This document shows positions 1 to 12,179 of a stretch of DNA of 64,000 bases, piece by piece. Source of the DNA: Neurospora tetrasperma FGSC 2508 (taxonomy: Eukaryota; Ascomycota; Sordariomycetes; Sordariales; Sordariaceae); NCBI RefSeq assembly GCF_000213175.1, contig NW_009799100.1, positions 372,001-436,000 on the forward strand, read 5' to 3'. The notes beneath the pieces are model-generated. The model worked only from the letters and a program-made list of their open reading frames with translations, had not been told where the DNA came from and did not search any database. Each line of letters starts with the position of its first letter. Position 1 is the stretch's first letter. The position numbers and the translations under genes are program-made.

Positions 1-1
1 A

Positions 2-1876
2 CTCAGTGGAAGTACACCCGCACACTCCACCGGCACCGGCACCGGCTTTGGCACGGCAACCGCCCAGCAACCGCAAAACACGGCATCCTTGTTTGGAGGA
101 GCACCGACTCCAGCCAGTGGAGGTTTGTTTGGAGGAGGAGCACCTTCGCAACAGCAACAGCAACAAACACCAAGTCTCTTTGGCCAGCAACCACAACAAC
201 AGCAGCCGTCGACCGGAGGTTTATTCGGACAACCACAACAGCAACAACAACAGCAGCAGACAGGAGGAGGAATCTTTGGCCAGCCTGCTCAGCAACAGCA
301 AAATAATCCTGGTGGGGGGATCTTTGGTCAACCGGCGCAACAACAGCAGCAGCAGCAACAACAACAACAACCACAACAACAACAAATGTCTCTCTTCGGA
401 GGAGGAGGAACCACGACGACCCCCGCCGCGACGGGCGGTGGCCTTTTCGGCGGCGGCGGCGTCGGCGCGACGGCACAACAACCGACGCAGCCGACTTCGC
501 TCTTTGGCGGCGGCACTGCTCAACCAGCCCAACAGACGGGCACCACAACCTCCCTCTTTGGCACTGCCCAGCCAGCTCAACAGACCACCGGCACCACCAC
601 CAGCCTGTTTGGTCAGCCACAGCAGCAGCAACAACAGCAACAGCAACAGCCGCAGCAGCAGCAGACGACCTCTCTATTCGGCGGCACCGGCGGCACCACC
701 TCTCTCTTTGGCTCCAAGCCCGCCACCACAACCGGCACCACCAGCCTTTTGTACGTCTCCCCATTTCCATTCTTCTCCTCCAGTTAGCCCTTGCTTATCC
801 CAATCCATTCCCCAACCAACTAACTAACTCTCCTCAGCGGCACCACCCAACCCTCAACCACCACCACGGCCACTCAACCCACCACCACGGGCGGCGGCGG
901 TGGTCTCTCCCTCTCCCTCGGCCAAGGCACCACCACTGCTTCCACTCAACAAAATGCAGGCAGCAAAGTCGACCTCCCCAACCTGCGCTCCACCACGCGC
1001 TTCTCCGACCTGACCGACAGCCTGCAATCCCAACTGACGCAAATCGACGAGTCCATCCAAAAGTGCATTTCCGACTGCAACGCCATCAACGCCTTCATGC
1101 CCGGCCACGAACAACAGCTGTCTTCCATTCCTTTGGACGTCTCCTTTGTCTCTCGCAAGTCCGAAGGCGCAGCTAGTGCTTTGAACAGTGACGTGCTGGC
1201 TATTGCTTCCCTTAAGGAAACTGTGAAAAAGGACGCTGCCAATGCGCGCCTCAGTTTCAAAGCTATTGATCAGCTGCGTTTGCCGGGGGGGTATTGGCAG
1301 GCGGGTCTTTGGTCATCCCGCTCCGCAGGCGGACAAGCTTCAGTTGGTGAAGATGGTCAGAACGGTACTGGTGGTGCTGGAACTGCAAAGACAAAGAGTG
1401 TTGCTACGACCGGCGGTAAGTCGGCAGGTAGTGGAAGTGGTAGCGGTGCAGGAGTAGGAGGTGCAGGAGGAAAAGGAGGAGGCAAGACGGAGCAGGAGAT
1501 GGCAGACGAAGAGGAGGCCGACGATGCGGAAAGTAATCAGGATTTGATTGGGTATTTCAGCAAGACGGCGGATGAGATGGATGAGATGATGAAGCGGTTT
1601 GAGGAGAACTTGGGTGAGATCGAGGTGCATTTGCATGGGGTGCAGGGTAATGTGCTGGAGCAGTTGCAGAGGGCGGCGGCGAGCCAGAAGATGCAGCTGG
1701 ATCAGGAGAATGGCGTGAATGGGGAGGGCGGCCAGGTTGATCAGCGGGTGGTGGAGTTGGCGGCGGTGTTGAGGGACTTTGAGGAGAGTATCCTCAAGGT
1801 GGCGGGCGTGGTGGGAGGGGTCAAGGAGGGTATTACCGAGTTGCAGTTGAGGGAGTTTATGGGAAATGGTTCTTAG
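2..1876 (+). CDS. NUP49: FG-repeat nucleoporin, Nup49 type (5' partial)
   Basis: Joined exons <2..750 and 838..1876 with an 87-nt intron (GTACGT donor, CTCAG acceptor); the split codon gives Phe and the frame continues. The start lies left of the window, since the frame is open to the edge. The N-terminal part is built of GLFG/SLFG repeats separated by long Gln runs and Thr/Gly spacers, typical of disordered FG domains that fill the nuclear pore channel and bind karyopherins. After a Gly-rich SLSLG stretch comes an alpha-helical region starting DLPNLRSTTRFSDLTDSL, with Leu-rich coiled-coil segments to the C-terminus and an inserted Gly/Ser/acidic loop near 1370-1530. This order (GLFG repeats, then coiled coil) is that of Nup49/Nup58, a partner of Nsp1 and Nup57 in the central channel trimer. 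Nup57 is the main alternative. The end is a TAG at 1874. Confidence 0.85.
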
Positions 1877-2687
1877 ATGGGCTGTTGACTGTTGACTTTT
1901 GACTATTGACAAGAAAAGGGGGCGAGTGGAGAGGAAGGCTTTGTGATTTGGTTTCTGTAGAAAAAGTAAAATTACTTAAGAAGTTTGCTTGAAGAGATGG
2001 TGGTGTCAATACCCCCCGCGACATCATGGTATGGATTGCTAGCAGCTGGAGATAGAATAGTCCTTGCAACGTTTATAGCAGTTTCATCAGTTGTCTGATA
2101 ACATATCCACGCCTGTGAAGCCTGTGAACGGTCGATTACCTGTCGTTGTCACATACAGAATAACAAGATTGGTCAAATAGCGATAGAACCTACTATCATA
2201 CGTAAGTGCCGTTATGATCAAGGAACTACTGTCATGCCTTGGAGATCATCTACACTTTCCTTTATTGATGTCCATGTTGGAGTGACGAGGTCTTCTTACC
2301 TCAGACCAGCAAGCTAAAGAGAGTCAAGTCATTCACAATTACCGTCACGAATTTATAGTGGTCATGACCATCCCATGCATCGCTTGGTCGTCACTTGGAA
2401 TATTTAGCCATCATATCCAAAACCACATAGAACATCTTCTGACAATGAGGCACATTCGTATGCGATAGAAAAATGGTATCATTCTTTGAGTCCACCAGAC
2501 CCCTCCCTCTCTGGACATCCATGATGGATCCAACAATGCCTTTATATGTTCCCATCCAAGCGAGCCCAACATATGATGCCAGCCACCAGATGTTCTCTTG
2601 ACATTGTTGATAGCTCCTCCCAGCCACCACATACAACCTCTTTGTTTGTCTGCTCAGACCTCCTCTCCCCCTATTCCACACAGACTA
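1877..2687. other. Intergenic spacer between convergent genes
   Basis: Holds the 3' ends of the nucleoporin (plus) and Rpc31 (minus) genes. Short open frames occur on both strands but none has protein-like composition or a matching splice pattern. I see no RNA gene or repeat here. Confidence 0.6.
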
Positions 2688-3611
2688 CTAGTAGTAATCC
2701 CCCCCATCATCCCCACCCTCATCATAATCATCATCATCCTGGTTGCCATCAAAGTACTGCTCGGCATTATAATCATCCCCACTATCCTCCTCGAAATCAT
2801 CGTCCTCTTCAGCCACCGGGTTCCCGTCCTCATCCTCGTTATTCTTCACCCAATCATCCTCATCATCATCCGACAGGATCCCCACCGCCGCATCCTCCCC
2901 GCCGTCCTCGACCTTCTTCTCTACCATCTCCAACAACTGCAGCGCTCGTTGGTAATTAGGTTCGCCTCCTTCGTCTCCTCCTCCTCCTCCTTGTGGCGCG
3001 CCATTAGCGACTTTAAGACCAAACACGTCTTCGGCCGTCTTGTACTCTGCCGACGACAACGCAATAGTTTTTGCCGCCGCCGACGTCTTGCGCCGTTTCG
3101 CTCCAGAGGCCGCCGCCGACGAACCACCATCAACCCCATCCAGCGTAGCATGTAATTCCGCGGGGAAAAATTCTTTGGCGAATGGCCTTGACGCCAAGTC
3201 AGGCAACGTCCGTTCCTTTTGCTGGAACTTGTGCGAGTAGCTGGGGACGCCGTCTTCGAAAATGTCAATGGTCGCTTTGGCGCTGCTCCCAAAGAGACTA
3301 CTACTTGCTGACGACGACGAAAAGGTCGCCCACGTGCGGGATTGCGTGTAGAGAGGCGAGTCGTGGCATTGTTCGCGGAACGAAAGAAAGAAGGAGACTT
3401 GTCGGTCGTCCTTTTTCGAGAGGACCGGCGCGCGGGGGACTTTGTAAGGAGGGAAGAGTTCAGAGGGTTTTCCGTCGAGAGCGATGGTCGGGTCCATTTG
3501 CCAGGGAACCGAGTTGGCGGCTACTGCGCGACGACCACCGCGGCCACCGCCGAATCCTCCGCCTCCGCCGCCGCGGCCACCGCGACCGCCTCGTCCTCCT
3601 CGGCCGGACAT
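2688..3611 (-). CDS. RPC31: DNA-directed RNA polymerase III subunit Rpc31 (RPC7)
   Basis: Single-exon gene of 307 codons. The protein starts MSGRGGRGGRGG, a Gly/Arg-rich head, followed by the conserved LFPPYKVPRAPVLSKKDDRQ segment, a central region with ERTLPDLASRPFAKEFFP, and a very acidic tail made almost only of Asp, Glu and Tyr. That architecture (RGG-like head, LFPP motif, acidic C-terminus) is characteristic of Rpc31/RPC7, part of the Pol III-specific Rpc82-Rpc34-Rpc31 subcomplex needed for initiation at tRNA and 5S genes in the nucleus. Length is close to the usual 230-310 residues. It is divergent from the next plus-strand gene, with about 580 bp shared upstream DNA. No intron signal is seen. 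Confidence 0.85.
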   Translation of the reverse strand: MSGRGGRGGRGGRGGGGGGFGGGRGGRRAVAANSVPWQMDPTIALDGKPSELFPPYKVPRAPVLSKKDDRQVSFFLSFREQCHDSPLYTQSRTWATFSSSSASSSLFGSSAKATIDIFEDGVPSYSHKFQQKERTLPDLASRPFAKEFFPAELHATLDGVDGGSSAAASGAKRRKTSAAAKTIALSSAEYKTAEDVFGLKVANGAPQGGGGGDEGGEPNYQRALQLLEMVEKKVEDGGEDAAVGILSDDDEDDWVKNNEDEDGNPVAEEDDDFEEDSGDDYNAEQYFDGNQDDDDYDEGGDDGGDYY

Positions 3612-4192
3612 GGTGGTGATGTTCTTGTGTGGTGTTCCTCTGGGAGTGTACGAGGGGTTCGATCGACTCGGTCGTGGTAATTGGAGGGTATGTCGAGCTC
3701 TCTATTCCTGACAGGTAGGATATATCGTCAAAATGGTAGTGTCGTTAGGTAGGTGATGACGTTGTTGACGCCAGAATCAATACGATGAAGGGACGGGAAT
3801 GTCTTCCTTCTCCAAAAAGTTACAAAGTCCCAATCGATAACGAAACGCGAATTAAACTGGAGTCACTTTTTTTTGCCCCACACTTTTTCCAGCGGGAGCA
3901 GGGGTTTTGCCAGGGTGCGTTCGTTACGCTAAGCTGAATTGGGGCTGAAGCTTGATGTCTTGGCTTCTTCCCCCCACTGTTCCGTGGTATCCACCAGCAG
4001 CTTCCCCAACGCCCGCTGCTGCAGATCACTGAACCGCCGCTGACCTTCTTCCACTGGACATCTTTGTTGTTTGCCATCATCATCACCACCCTCGCTGCCG
4101 TCGTCGACTTCTTGACCACATTCGGGCCATATCACAACGAACATCGAGGTTTTCGAAAACGAGCAACTCGACGAGTTCTGCCAACAGACACC
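3612..4192. other. Divergent promoter spacer (Rpc31 / Hsm3-like)
   Basis: About 580 bp between two divergent starts; must carry both promoters and 5' leaders. No clear TATA box or repeat is visible. The frame upstream of the ATG at 4193 is open to 4064 but has no better start. Confidence 0.5.
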
Positions 4193-5577
4193 ATGGACAA
4201 CGACATCCCCATCACAGGTCTCGATGACCTCACGGCGCACATGGACGCTCTCATCGCCGACCCTTCCACTCCTCTCGAAGCCAAGCTGTTTGACGACATT
4301 GAGCTCCAGCTTACGGGTATGTGCCTGCCACTCTTCTCTTCCCTACTCTGCCTCTTAGAAACACGTCCAGTAAACTAACTTGACCTCGATCTCGTGAAAC
4401 AGACTCCAACACCCCTCCCCTCCTCACCACCCTCCTCCCCCGCCTCGTCCAAATCCTGCACACCACCCCCTCCGACCCAACCACCCCGGCCTCGTTGACC
4501 ACCAAACTCCTCCGCCCTCTCTCCTTCAGCCAAATCACCTCCCTCGCGCCTCCTGAATCCCTAATCCAAGCGCTCGAATTGCCCTTTCCCGCAGCCAACA
4601 TCCTCGCCATGACCATACTCCACAAAGCCGCTGCCGCTCCAGCCGAAGTAGCCCAGCTAGCAGCCATGCAAGAAGTCGTCCACTCCTTTGTCCGAACCTG
4701 GCTAGGCAGTAGCGAAGTAAGCGTCGGAGAAAAAGGCGGGCGAATCATGGGTGACCTATTGGACGTCGACTGCGAGTTCGAACCCCCGGCACGACCACAA
4801 CGACAACAACAACAGCACCCGCTTGATGCCGGGATGCCTACATGGCATGATATGGTCTTACGGAAGGAAAAAGGTTCAGGGGCGTTGTGGCGCCGGATGT
4901 TTGCCGACCAACAAATATACACCCTCATACTCGATTTACTGGCTGGTCGACATGAAGATACGGATGTTTCTTCCACTTCCGACGCCGAGGAAAGGAAGAA
5001 AAAAGCAAGACAATTGACCCTCGCGCAAGGAAGGATACTAAGGATTTTACCGAGACTAGCAGCGTTGGATTTAAACAAGGTCGCTCGAAGCGAAGTGGCG
5101 GCTCCAATGCCGGGATACTACATGTTTGCTACGGCGGCGACGACGAACGGTCACAACACTTCCCGTCCAAACGGCAGGACAACAAACTACAACAGCGACA
5201 TCCTTACCAACGGAGTCGGAGTCGAAGAAGAGGAACAGGAAACGCAGATGCCCCTCCCGGCACCACCAAAACACGGACAAGGCCTACTTCACTTTGCTGC
5301 CCTCCGCATGGTCGATCGCAATGATGTGCTTATGCATTTATCGCTGATTGACTTCTTCGAGGCCTTTGTCGGGTTGATGCGCGTGACGCCCCATTCCGAG
5401 GACAAGGTGAATATTATCAAAGACCTTTTGAGAGAGGCGGTGGCGGATGATCAGTTGCTGAGGGAGAGCTTGGAGAGGTTACCGGATAGGACGGTGGATG
5501 AGGAAAGGGATGAGTTGAGGGGATGGGTGAGGGAGGTGATGCCCGTGGGGGGAGATGTTGATGTGGTGATGAGGTAG
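4193..5577 (+). CDS. Probable Hsm3/PSMD5-like proteasome base assembly chaperone
   Basis: Joined exons 4193..4316 and 4403..5577 (86-nt intron, GTATGT donor, GAAACAG acceptor) give 432 residues. The first ATG that keeps the frame is followed by MDNDIPITGLDDLTAHMDAL. The protein is all-alpha in character with repeated Leu-rich helices, as in HEAT/ARM repeats: an N-terminal block with LSFSQITSLAPPESLIQAL, a middle block ending RIMGDLLDVDCE, and a C-terminal block with ALRMVDRNDVLMHLSLIDFF. I recognise this as the filamentous-fungal version of Hsm3, which helps assemble the 26S proteasome base (binding Rpt1) and was first named for mismatch-repair effects in yeast. The assignment is from overall pattern, since the family is poorly conserved; another HEAT-repeat protein is possible. 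It ends convergently with SEC7. Confidence 0.55.
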
Positions 5578-5901
5578 GTCCTTGAGGATCCAAGTACTAG
5601 GGAGCCGGTGTAGGAGGATGGGCTGGTTAGGAACTGGTTACGAACTGGTTGTGGGACCGGACAATTTGGAGAGTTGATCATGGATTGATGATAATGAGCA
5701 GGATCAGCGAAAGGCAAAGGAAAAGGCAGAGGGAAATGAAGCTTCGGGGCTCGGTTTCCTACCTAATATCAAGTGGATTCAATATTTAAGTACTCGCATC
5801 AGAGAGAGACTTGATTAATGGCCATTATGTACGATATGATTATCATCATGAGAGGAGCAAGCAGTATGTGATTTCTTTTTCTTCTTCTTCTTCTTCTTCT
5901 T

Positions 5902-5932
<31 letters not shown>

Positions 5933-6328
5933 GACAACACAACACAACACAGCACAACACAATACATACAATCGGTATACACAATGTTTCGGTTGATAAA
6001 GCAGAACCATACCTACCTAGTCTTCCAGATAAGCAGTTGAAAAAACAAAAAAAAATAGTTAAAGACGTACATTTTCCTTTCTATGCCAAAATCAAAGCCA
6101 GACCTGAACAAAATGTGTTTACAAGAACTTGTCGGTACTGTGTTATTGTACGCGCGTTTTAACAAATATATATATAAGAAAGAAACAAACATGGGATCCC
6201 CTTCTGCTTTGAGATTATCCCATCCATTCCATTACCTCCTAGACTTAGTCTTGGACTTGGTATCTTCTTCTCATCTTCCTTTCTCTACCTCACCAACCCT
6301 TGAACGGTGGTACAGTTGGTATACAATT
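5578..6328. other. Convergent 3' spacer with simple repeats
   Basis: Between the 3' ends of the Hsm3-like gene and SEC7. Contains a (CTT)17 tract and, next to it, degenerate ACAAC repeats at about 5934-5965. No gene seen. Confidence 0.6.
5881..5931 (+). repeat. (CTT)17 microsatellite
   Basis: Seventeen uninterrupted CTT units, preceded by a T-rich run and followed by ACAAC repeats. Lies in the transcript tail region of two convergent genes. Such a perfect tract should be length-polymorphic between strains. Confidence 0.95.
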
Positions 6329-9300
6329 CTACCTCGCCATATCCTCCCCTTCTCCCTCCCCTTCCCTCACCCCTTCTCCCTCCCTCTCCCGATAACCACC
6401 ACCACCACCACCACCAATCGTCCCCACAGTCATGACACTAACCACACTCTCCGTCCTATCATGCCCATATCCATATCCCCCCATGTGCATCCTCCCATTA
6501 CCACTCATCTCCTGTTGCCTGCTGCTGCCGTGGTTCGACGACCTCCCGGCGAATAACCCCTCAATCCCCAACCCCACCTCGCCCACCCGTCTCAACACCC
6601 CCAACAACGCCTGCCTTAGTTCCCTCTCCCCTTGTCCCAACTCCTTCCCCAACAACTCAATCACCACAGGGTACACCTCATGCAAGTGTTTCTTGAAATC
6701 TTCTTCTCCGAACCCTCTGCCTTCTTTCATCTCACCCTTTTCGGGGTTACTAACGCCCCCCGCAAACCCATTCAACACCTCCACCACCACGGGCCTCCAC
6801 GCCTGGATATTCCTATTCTGACTCTCTTCTTCCAGCGAGACATACACGCGCACAATATCCAGACATAATGGAACCAAGGCACGTTCCACGTCAGCCTTGG
6901 ACGCGAGACGCTCGGGAGAGGTGTCGGCGAACATCCGGAAGAGAATAGATACGTAGACAGCGGCGCTGCCTGATTCCTGTTTGAGCAGGTTCGGCGGCTG
7001 TTTCATGAATCCCTCCCGCCAGAGACGCATGCGCAAGTCCTTGTCGGCGTTGAAGCGCTTGGCGAACAGGTAGGAGCGCTTCAAGAGGGACATGAGTTTG
7101 AGGAGCAGCGGGGAGGGGATGTGGCTGTAGACCGAGTCGTTGGAGAAGAGCTCTTGGACGGTCTCGATCATGAGCAGTTGGAGGACGCAGCGGCTGATGA
7201 TGCGGTTGAAGAAGCGGCGGCGGGCGGCGGTCACGACGGGCGGTTGTTGTTGGAGGGTCGTGGATGGCTTGAATTCTTCGAGACCCTGGCCGCCGGGGGT
7301 GTTGGGTGGGTGCGAAGAGAGCGCGGTGGAAGCCGTGAGACGGTTGTGGACTGAGGAGTGGGAGTCCTCTTCGGGGTTAATACCGCCGTTGGTGTGGGGA
7401 GTTTGGTGGATGGAGGAGGTTTCGGAGCCGGCGTCGTTGTCACCGTTGATCTTGAGGGAGCGGGTGTCGGCGTCGGCACCGTCGGCGGAGGGACTGAGTT
7501 GGCTGGCGTAGTCGAGGCCGTTGGACGCTGACAAGGGGGTGGAGATGGTGGCCGCTTTGAAGAGCTGATGCGCGGTAGTCTTGTCGAATAACTCGCAGAA
7601 GGTGTCGACGATCTTTTGCCAGTGTTCGTGGGTGAACTTTTCGACGTTTTGCAGGATCAAGGTTTGCAGGCAGTTGCTGCCGATGCGAGCAATGGTGTCG
7701 TTTTCTTGGAGGATGCAGAGCGCCAGAAGTTCGAGGAACCGGTCGAGCATGTACTCCAATGGGTTGAAGTAGTGCGTGAACAGAGTGATCATGTTGCGCA
7801 GGGCTTGGATCATGGTAGTGGACAACCAAACCGACAGTTCCTCGTGGCTAAGAGCGTTGGACATTTCGGGCTTCGACCGTAGCACCATGAAGATGGGATA
7901 CAACTGCTGCCTCCACAGGATATCCCAGAACCCAAGCGGGAATGTGGCTCCGTACTTGAGCAAGGCATCAAAGAAGTAGTTGAGGGCGTTCGACCGTACT
8001 TCCAGATCCTCGCCCGTCATGAGAACGTCATGGAAGGCGAACAGAACAGGAAACCAGAAACCCTCCTCGACTGTTGTGCCCGTTTCTTGACCCGCCGGCT
8101 TGGTGGCAGCGTTCAGAGCCATCTCGGCAGAATTTACATCCGAGTTCTGCTTATGCGACAGCGGACACTCCGGTGTCTTGAGCATCTTGGGAATGATGCT
8201 CTTGAGCGTCTCCATCGCCTGCAGACTCTTCTTCTGGAACTTCATGTTCTTGGAAAACTCGGTCAAGCAAACGATCAAATCGGTAAACGCGCCCTGAGTG
8301 ATGACCACACCAAAGCGCGTCTTGTACACATGCAGAACGTGCTCATAAGCCAGGTTGACGATGCTTTCGTACTGGTCCTTGGCGGCCACGGTAAAGACAC
8401 CAAACATGGTCCTCCAACCGGAACGGATCTTGTCGCCCTTGGCCTGGATCATTTGAATCAGACATCTCAAAATCATGTCCTTGACCGTTATGTTGTTCGA
8501 GTTGGACATGACATGCTCAAACGGCTTGAGGAAGTCCTTCTGGAACTTGAAACCCGCCAACTCCTCAATCTCCATAAAGCGCGTAGACAGCTGACGCAGC
8601 GAGTCCAGAGCAAAGAACACGATAGCGGCATTGACGTGGCACCCGACCCGGTTGAAGTGCTCGCCCAACACATCCCAGATGTTGGTCCACTCGAACCTCA
8701 CACGCGTCATGTTGTAGTACGAAATCTCGACAATCTTCTGTAGACTGTAGGTGCGCGGCGAGTCGTTCGACCCGGACACCTTGATCTCATCCCAGCTGAC
8801 TTCGGTCAAGGCACGGGCAAAGTGGACAATGGCCTCGCCGCTGAGGTGGGCGGTGTTGGTGAAGATGCGGTCGACGCTCTTGATGACTTCGTCAGAACGG
8901 CTTTCGAGGGCAATCTCCATTGAGACGCCCTGAGGGCCGGTGTTTGAGCGTGGGCGATGTCGCTTGGCGGCCATAGACTTGCGGGAGTCCGTCGAGTCGC
9001 TTCTTGGTGGGGGAACGAAACGGGCCTTGGAGACGTCGGGGACGGCACTCTCGTCGACACCACCGGAGATGAGTTGGAGACGATCAAGCTGGCTGATACA
9101 AAGGAGAACATCCTTCCACGACTCCTTGAGGAGGTTGCCTTCTGTCTGTCCCAGCTCAAGAATCACCTTGAGGGCCTCAACGTTCTTAGCCTGGATCTCC
9201 TGGGGGTTGTTGAGATTGGCCGTGTTTTTGAGCGCCGAGATAAAGGCTTCTCTAGGGGTGCTGAGGTCAAAGAAGCAAGCAATCTTGGTCGCAAGCTTCA

Positions 9301-12179
9301 TGCCCTCCAGACATAGCTTGTTCACATCCAGGTTATGTGTCTTTTGCATCTGGCTTGACAGGGCCGAGAAGAAGGACATCCACGTTACATCAAACATGGG
9401 CGATACATGCTTGAACGAGGTAGCAGGGATGAACTTGATGCCGCTCGTCTTTTGCGCATTCTTCCGTTGACTACGGTACAAGTCCTTGAAGAGCTGCTCC
9501 GATCGAATGGCGATTTCTTCAGACTGTTGAGCATATGCCTCCCTCTGCAGGTCACGACCAACATTGGAAAAGGCCTGGCCAAGTCCAGCAGCCAGACCGG
9601 TTGACTGTGCTGGAAGAGTTCCTGCCGCAGCTGCCGCTTCTCGCTCACTCTTGAGGACAATCTCGTTGTTGGCAATATCGTCGTAGATGCTGATGAGGTA
9701 CTCGTCCGGTAGATTAGCGTTATCGTTGATACCGCGGTTGTTCTTGATGAAGTCCTCCTTGGTCATGCGCCTGACAATCTTGCTGCTGTGGAGATCCGTG
9801 TTCAGCATGATGACGGAGTACGCCAGCACATAAGGGGTATCAGCATTGGCAAAGGCCTTGGGGTTACCCAGCATGTATCGGTTGGCGAACTTGAGCATGA
9901 AACGATCAATCTTTTGGGCCTCACCGGGCAAGCGGAAAGCCTGAAGAAACTGGCGCAAGGCATCCACGAAGCGCTTCTTGGTGAAGTCCATGGTGTCGAC
10001 GAAAGCGTGCATGATGTCAATGTTCTTCTGATCACCCTCACCGAGGTACTCGCCGATCTGGGCCTTGTCCAGCCTCTCCTCGCTGATCAAGAACTTGGCA
10101 ATGGCGTCGGGCGTATCTTCGGGGATAAAGCCTTCCTTCAACAACAACTTGATGCCGTTCTTGGGCTTGTAGTTGAACACGCGGATAGCGTTTCCGAGAG
10201 CCGTCTTCCTCTGCTTTTCCTTTTCCAGCTGGTCGGGGTCATCGTCAAGCAGCGGTGTCGATGGCATGGTCGGGGTGTCTAAACGGGACAGGGACTCGCC
10301 CATAATCGAAGGGTCCATGGATTCCCGGATCTCATCGCTTGACGGCCGTCTTTCGGAAATGCCCGTTCCCGTGGTAATGACCTCTGGGCGCCCTGGATGA
10401 GACCAATTGAGAAGCGACCTAAGCGACTCAACGAGGGAATCCAGGGCTTGCCTCTTCAAAACATAGTCCTTGGGGATATCGCCATCGGTGTCGGTATTTT
10501 GGGCAATCAGGGCAACGGTAAGTGGTGGTGGCAAAACGTTGCGCATCTGCCACTCGCTGGCTGATCCATACTTGGAATGGTTCTCCTCGTACTGCTGTTC
10601 TTGTAGTGCCGTGACGGTCGTAGACGACGTCGCAAACTTGGACAAGTCCTCGACGATGCGCTGGAAAATATTGTCGACGTTTCTGTCGCAATCGTAATTA
10701 AGGTAGAACTCGACCAATGCCCGGGGATCCTCACATAGCCTCTTGAGGATACTGACAAAGGCGAGCTTCTGGGACAAGGGGGCGGTCCTCCGCGCCAAAA
10801 GGGCTAGGTAGATTTCGTTTAGGAAGACCTCGATCTCTTTCTGTGGACGTGTTAGCATCCCATTATACGTTACGCAACAGCACACGACAAACCTTGAATG
10901 GAGCCCTCATGTACTTGAGCATTAGCCAAAAGATCTCACAGCAAATATTAAATACTCTATCGACCGAGCTAGCCCCGTTCCGTGTGATACTCAAACACAG
11001 ATAGTACTTTGTGGCCTGCAAAAAGCTGGTGGGCTCGTTGTTCTTGGTATTGGTGATGGTACAGTAGGGCGAAGTGAAAACAGAAATGTTGTTGTTGAGA
11101 AGGGTATGGATGAGGTGGAGGGAGATGAGCTTGGACCGCATGGGCTGGCCGCGGAGGTCGTAGAGCTGGTCGGGCGGCAGGATCTTGGTCGAGAGGTTGC
11201 AGAAGGAGCGGAAGACGAGGTAGGCGTCGCGGATGTACACTTCGTCCTCGGCGTCCAACGACTCGGGGCTGTCCTCCTGGGCGCTCTCGGGTACGCTCTG
11301 TTCCGACACGGACCTCGCAGGCTTCCTGTTGGGTTTTAGCTGGGTGACCATGGTGGGGCCATCTCCGAGGTTGGAGTCGTCGAAGCTCTTGCGGTGCTCG
11401 AGGTCCTTGAGGGTAAGCTTGGGGCCGTCGCCGTTGCCATCCCCATCTTGTAATTGCGAGTCTGACGCATCTTCGGGGGCATTCTCGTCGTCGTCCCCGT
11501 TGGCCTCCTCTTGTGTGGAATTTTGACCGTCGGATGACCCGTTGACGTTGAAGCTGCTCTGGCTCCGCTTCAGCTTGCTCAGGTTGGCGCGGGCCTCTCT
11601 CATGTGCAGCCTGGCGTTGACTCTCTCGAACACGGTTCCGACCATTTGTGTGAGGGTCCCCTGGGCGACCTGCTGGTTGGCCGTACTCCTGGAAAGGAGG
11701 AAGATGTTGTAGACCTGGCGCACAGCCTTGAGCAGGCCGGCGCCGTGGACGACAATCTTGTCATTGAGGACGGCGGCCAAGAGGGACTTGACAATCTGTA
11801 GCTGGATCTCGACCAGGGTGGCCTCGCCCTGGAAGCAGTCGCAGATGGTGTCGATGGCGCGTTCGATTAGGGGCAGGTATTGCTGCTGTTGTGGTTGGCC
11901 ATCCTCGCTCGCCGCCGCGGACCGGCCGGAAGGGACGGAGAAGTAGGTGGAGGAGATGAGCTTGCCAATGCAGTCGAGGGCGGTGGTGGTGAGGGGGATG
12001 GTGCCGGACTTGGTGGCTAGTCGGAGGGGGGCGAAGATGACCTCGGGGTCGGGGAGCTGCTGGTCGTTTGTCTTGATGGCTTCCTGGGCCTTTTGCGCCA
12101 ATTCGGCCAGCTCCTTATTCTTGCCGGCATTGGCGGCAATGACGTCTAAGGAGGACGTCACGAACTTGAGGGAACTCAT
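6329..12179 (-). CDS. SEC7: Sec7 family ARF guanine nucleotide exchange factor (trans-Golgi)
   Basis: Exon 1 is 12179..10893 and exon 2 is 10840..6329, separated by a 52-nt intron (GTTTGT donor, CCACAG acceptor, phase 0); total 1,932 residues, matching the 1,800-2,000 of Sec7/BIG proteins. Order: N-terminal dimerisation (DCB) helices; an acidic linker; the HUS segment beginning KEIEVFLNEIYLALLARR at about residue 430; the catalytic Sec7 domain at about 640-830, with the glutamic finger in FRLPGEAQKIDRF near residue 735; then long HDS helical repeats with SYYNMTRVRFEWTNIW and a Gly-rich tail. It activates Arf1 at the trans-Golgi, driving vesicle coat assembly. The HUS box is interrupted by the intron just before its start. 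Neighbours are unrelated housekeeping genes. Confidence 0.95.

Noticed and set aside
3-770. 255-codon minus frame opposite the nucleoporin
   Set aside because: Antisense shadow of the Gln/Gly repeat coding region; its Val/Ala runs are the reverse of CAG/CAA repeats.
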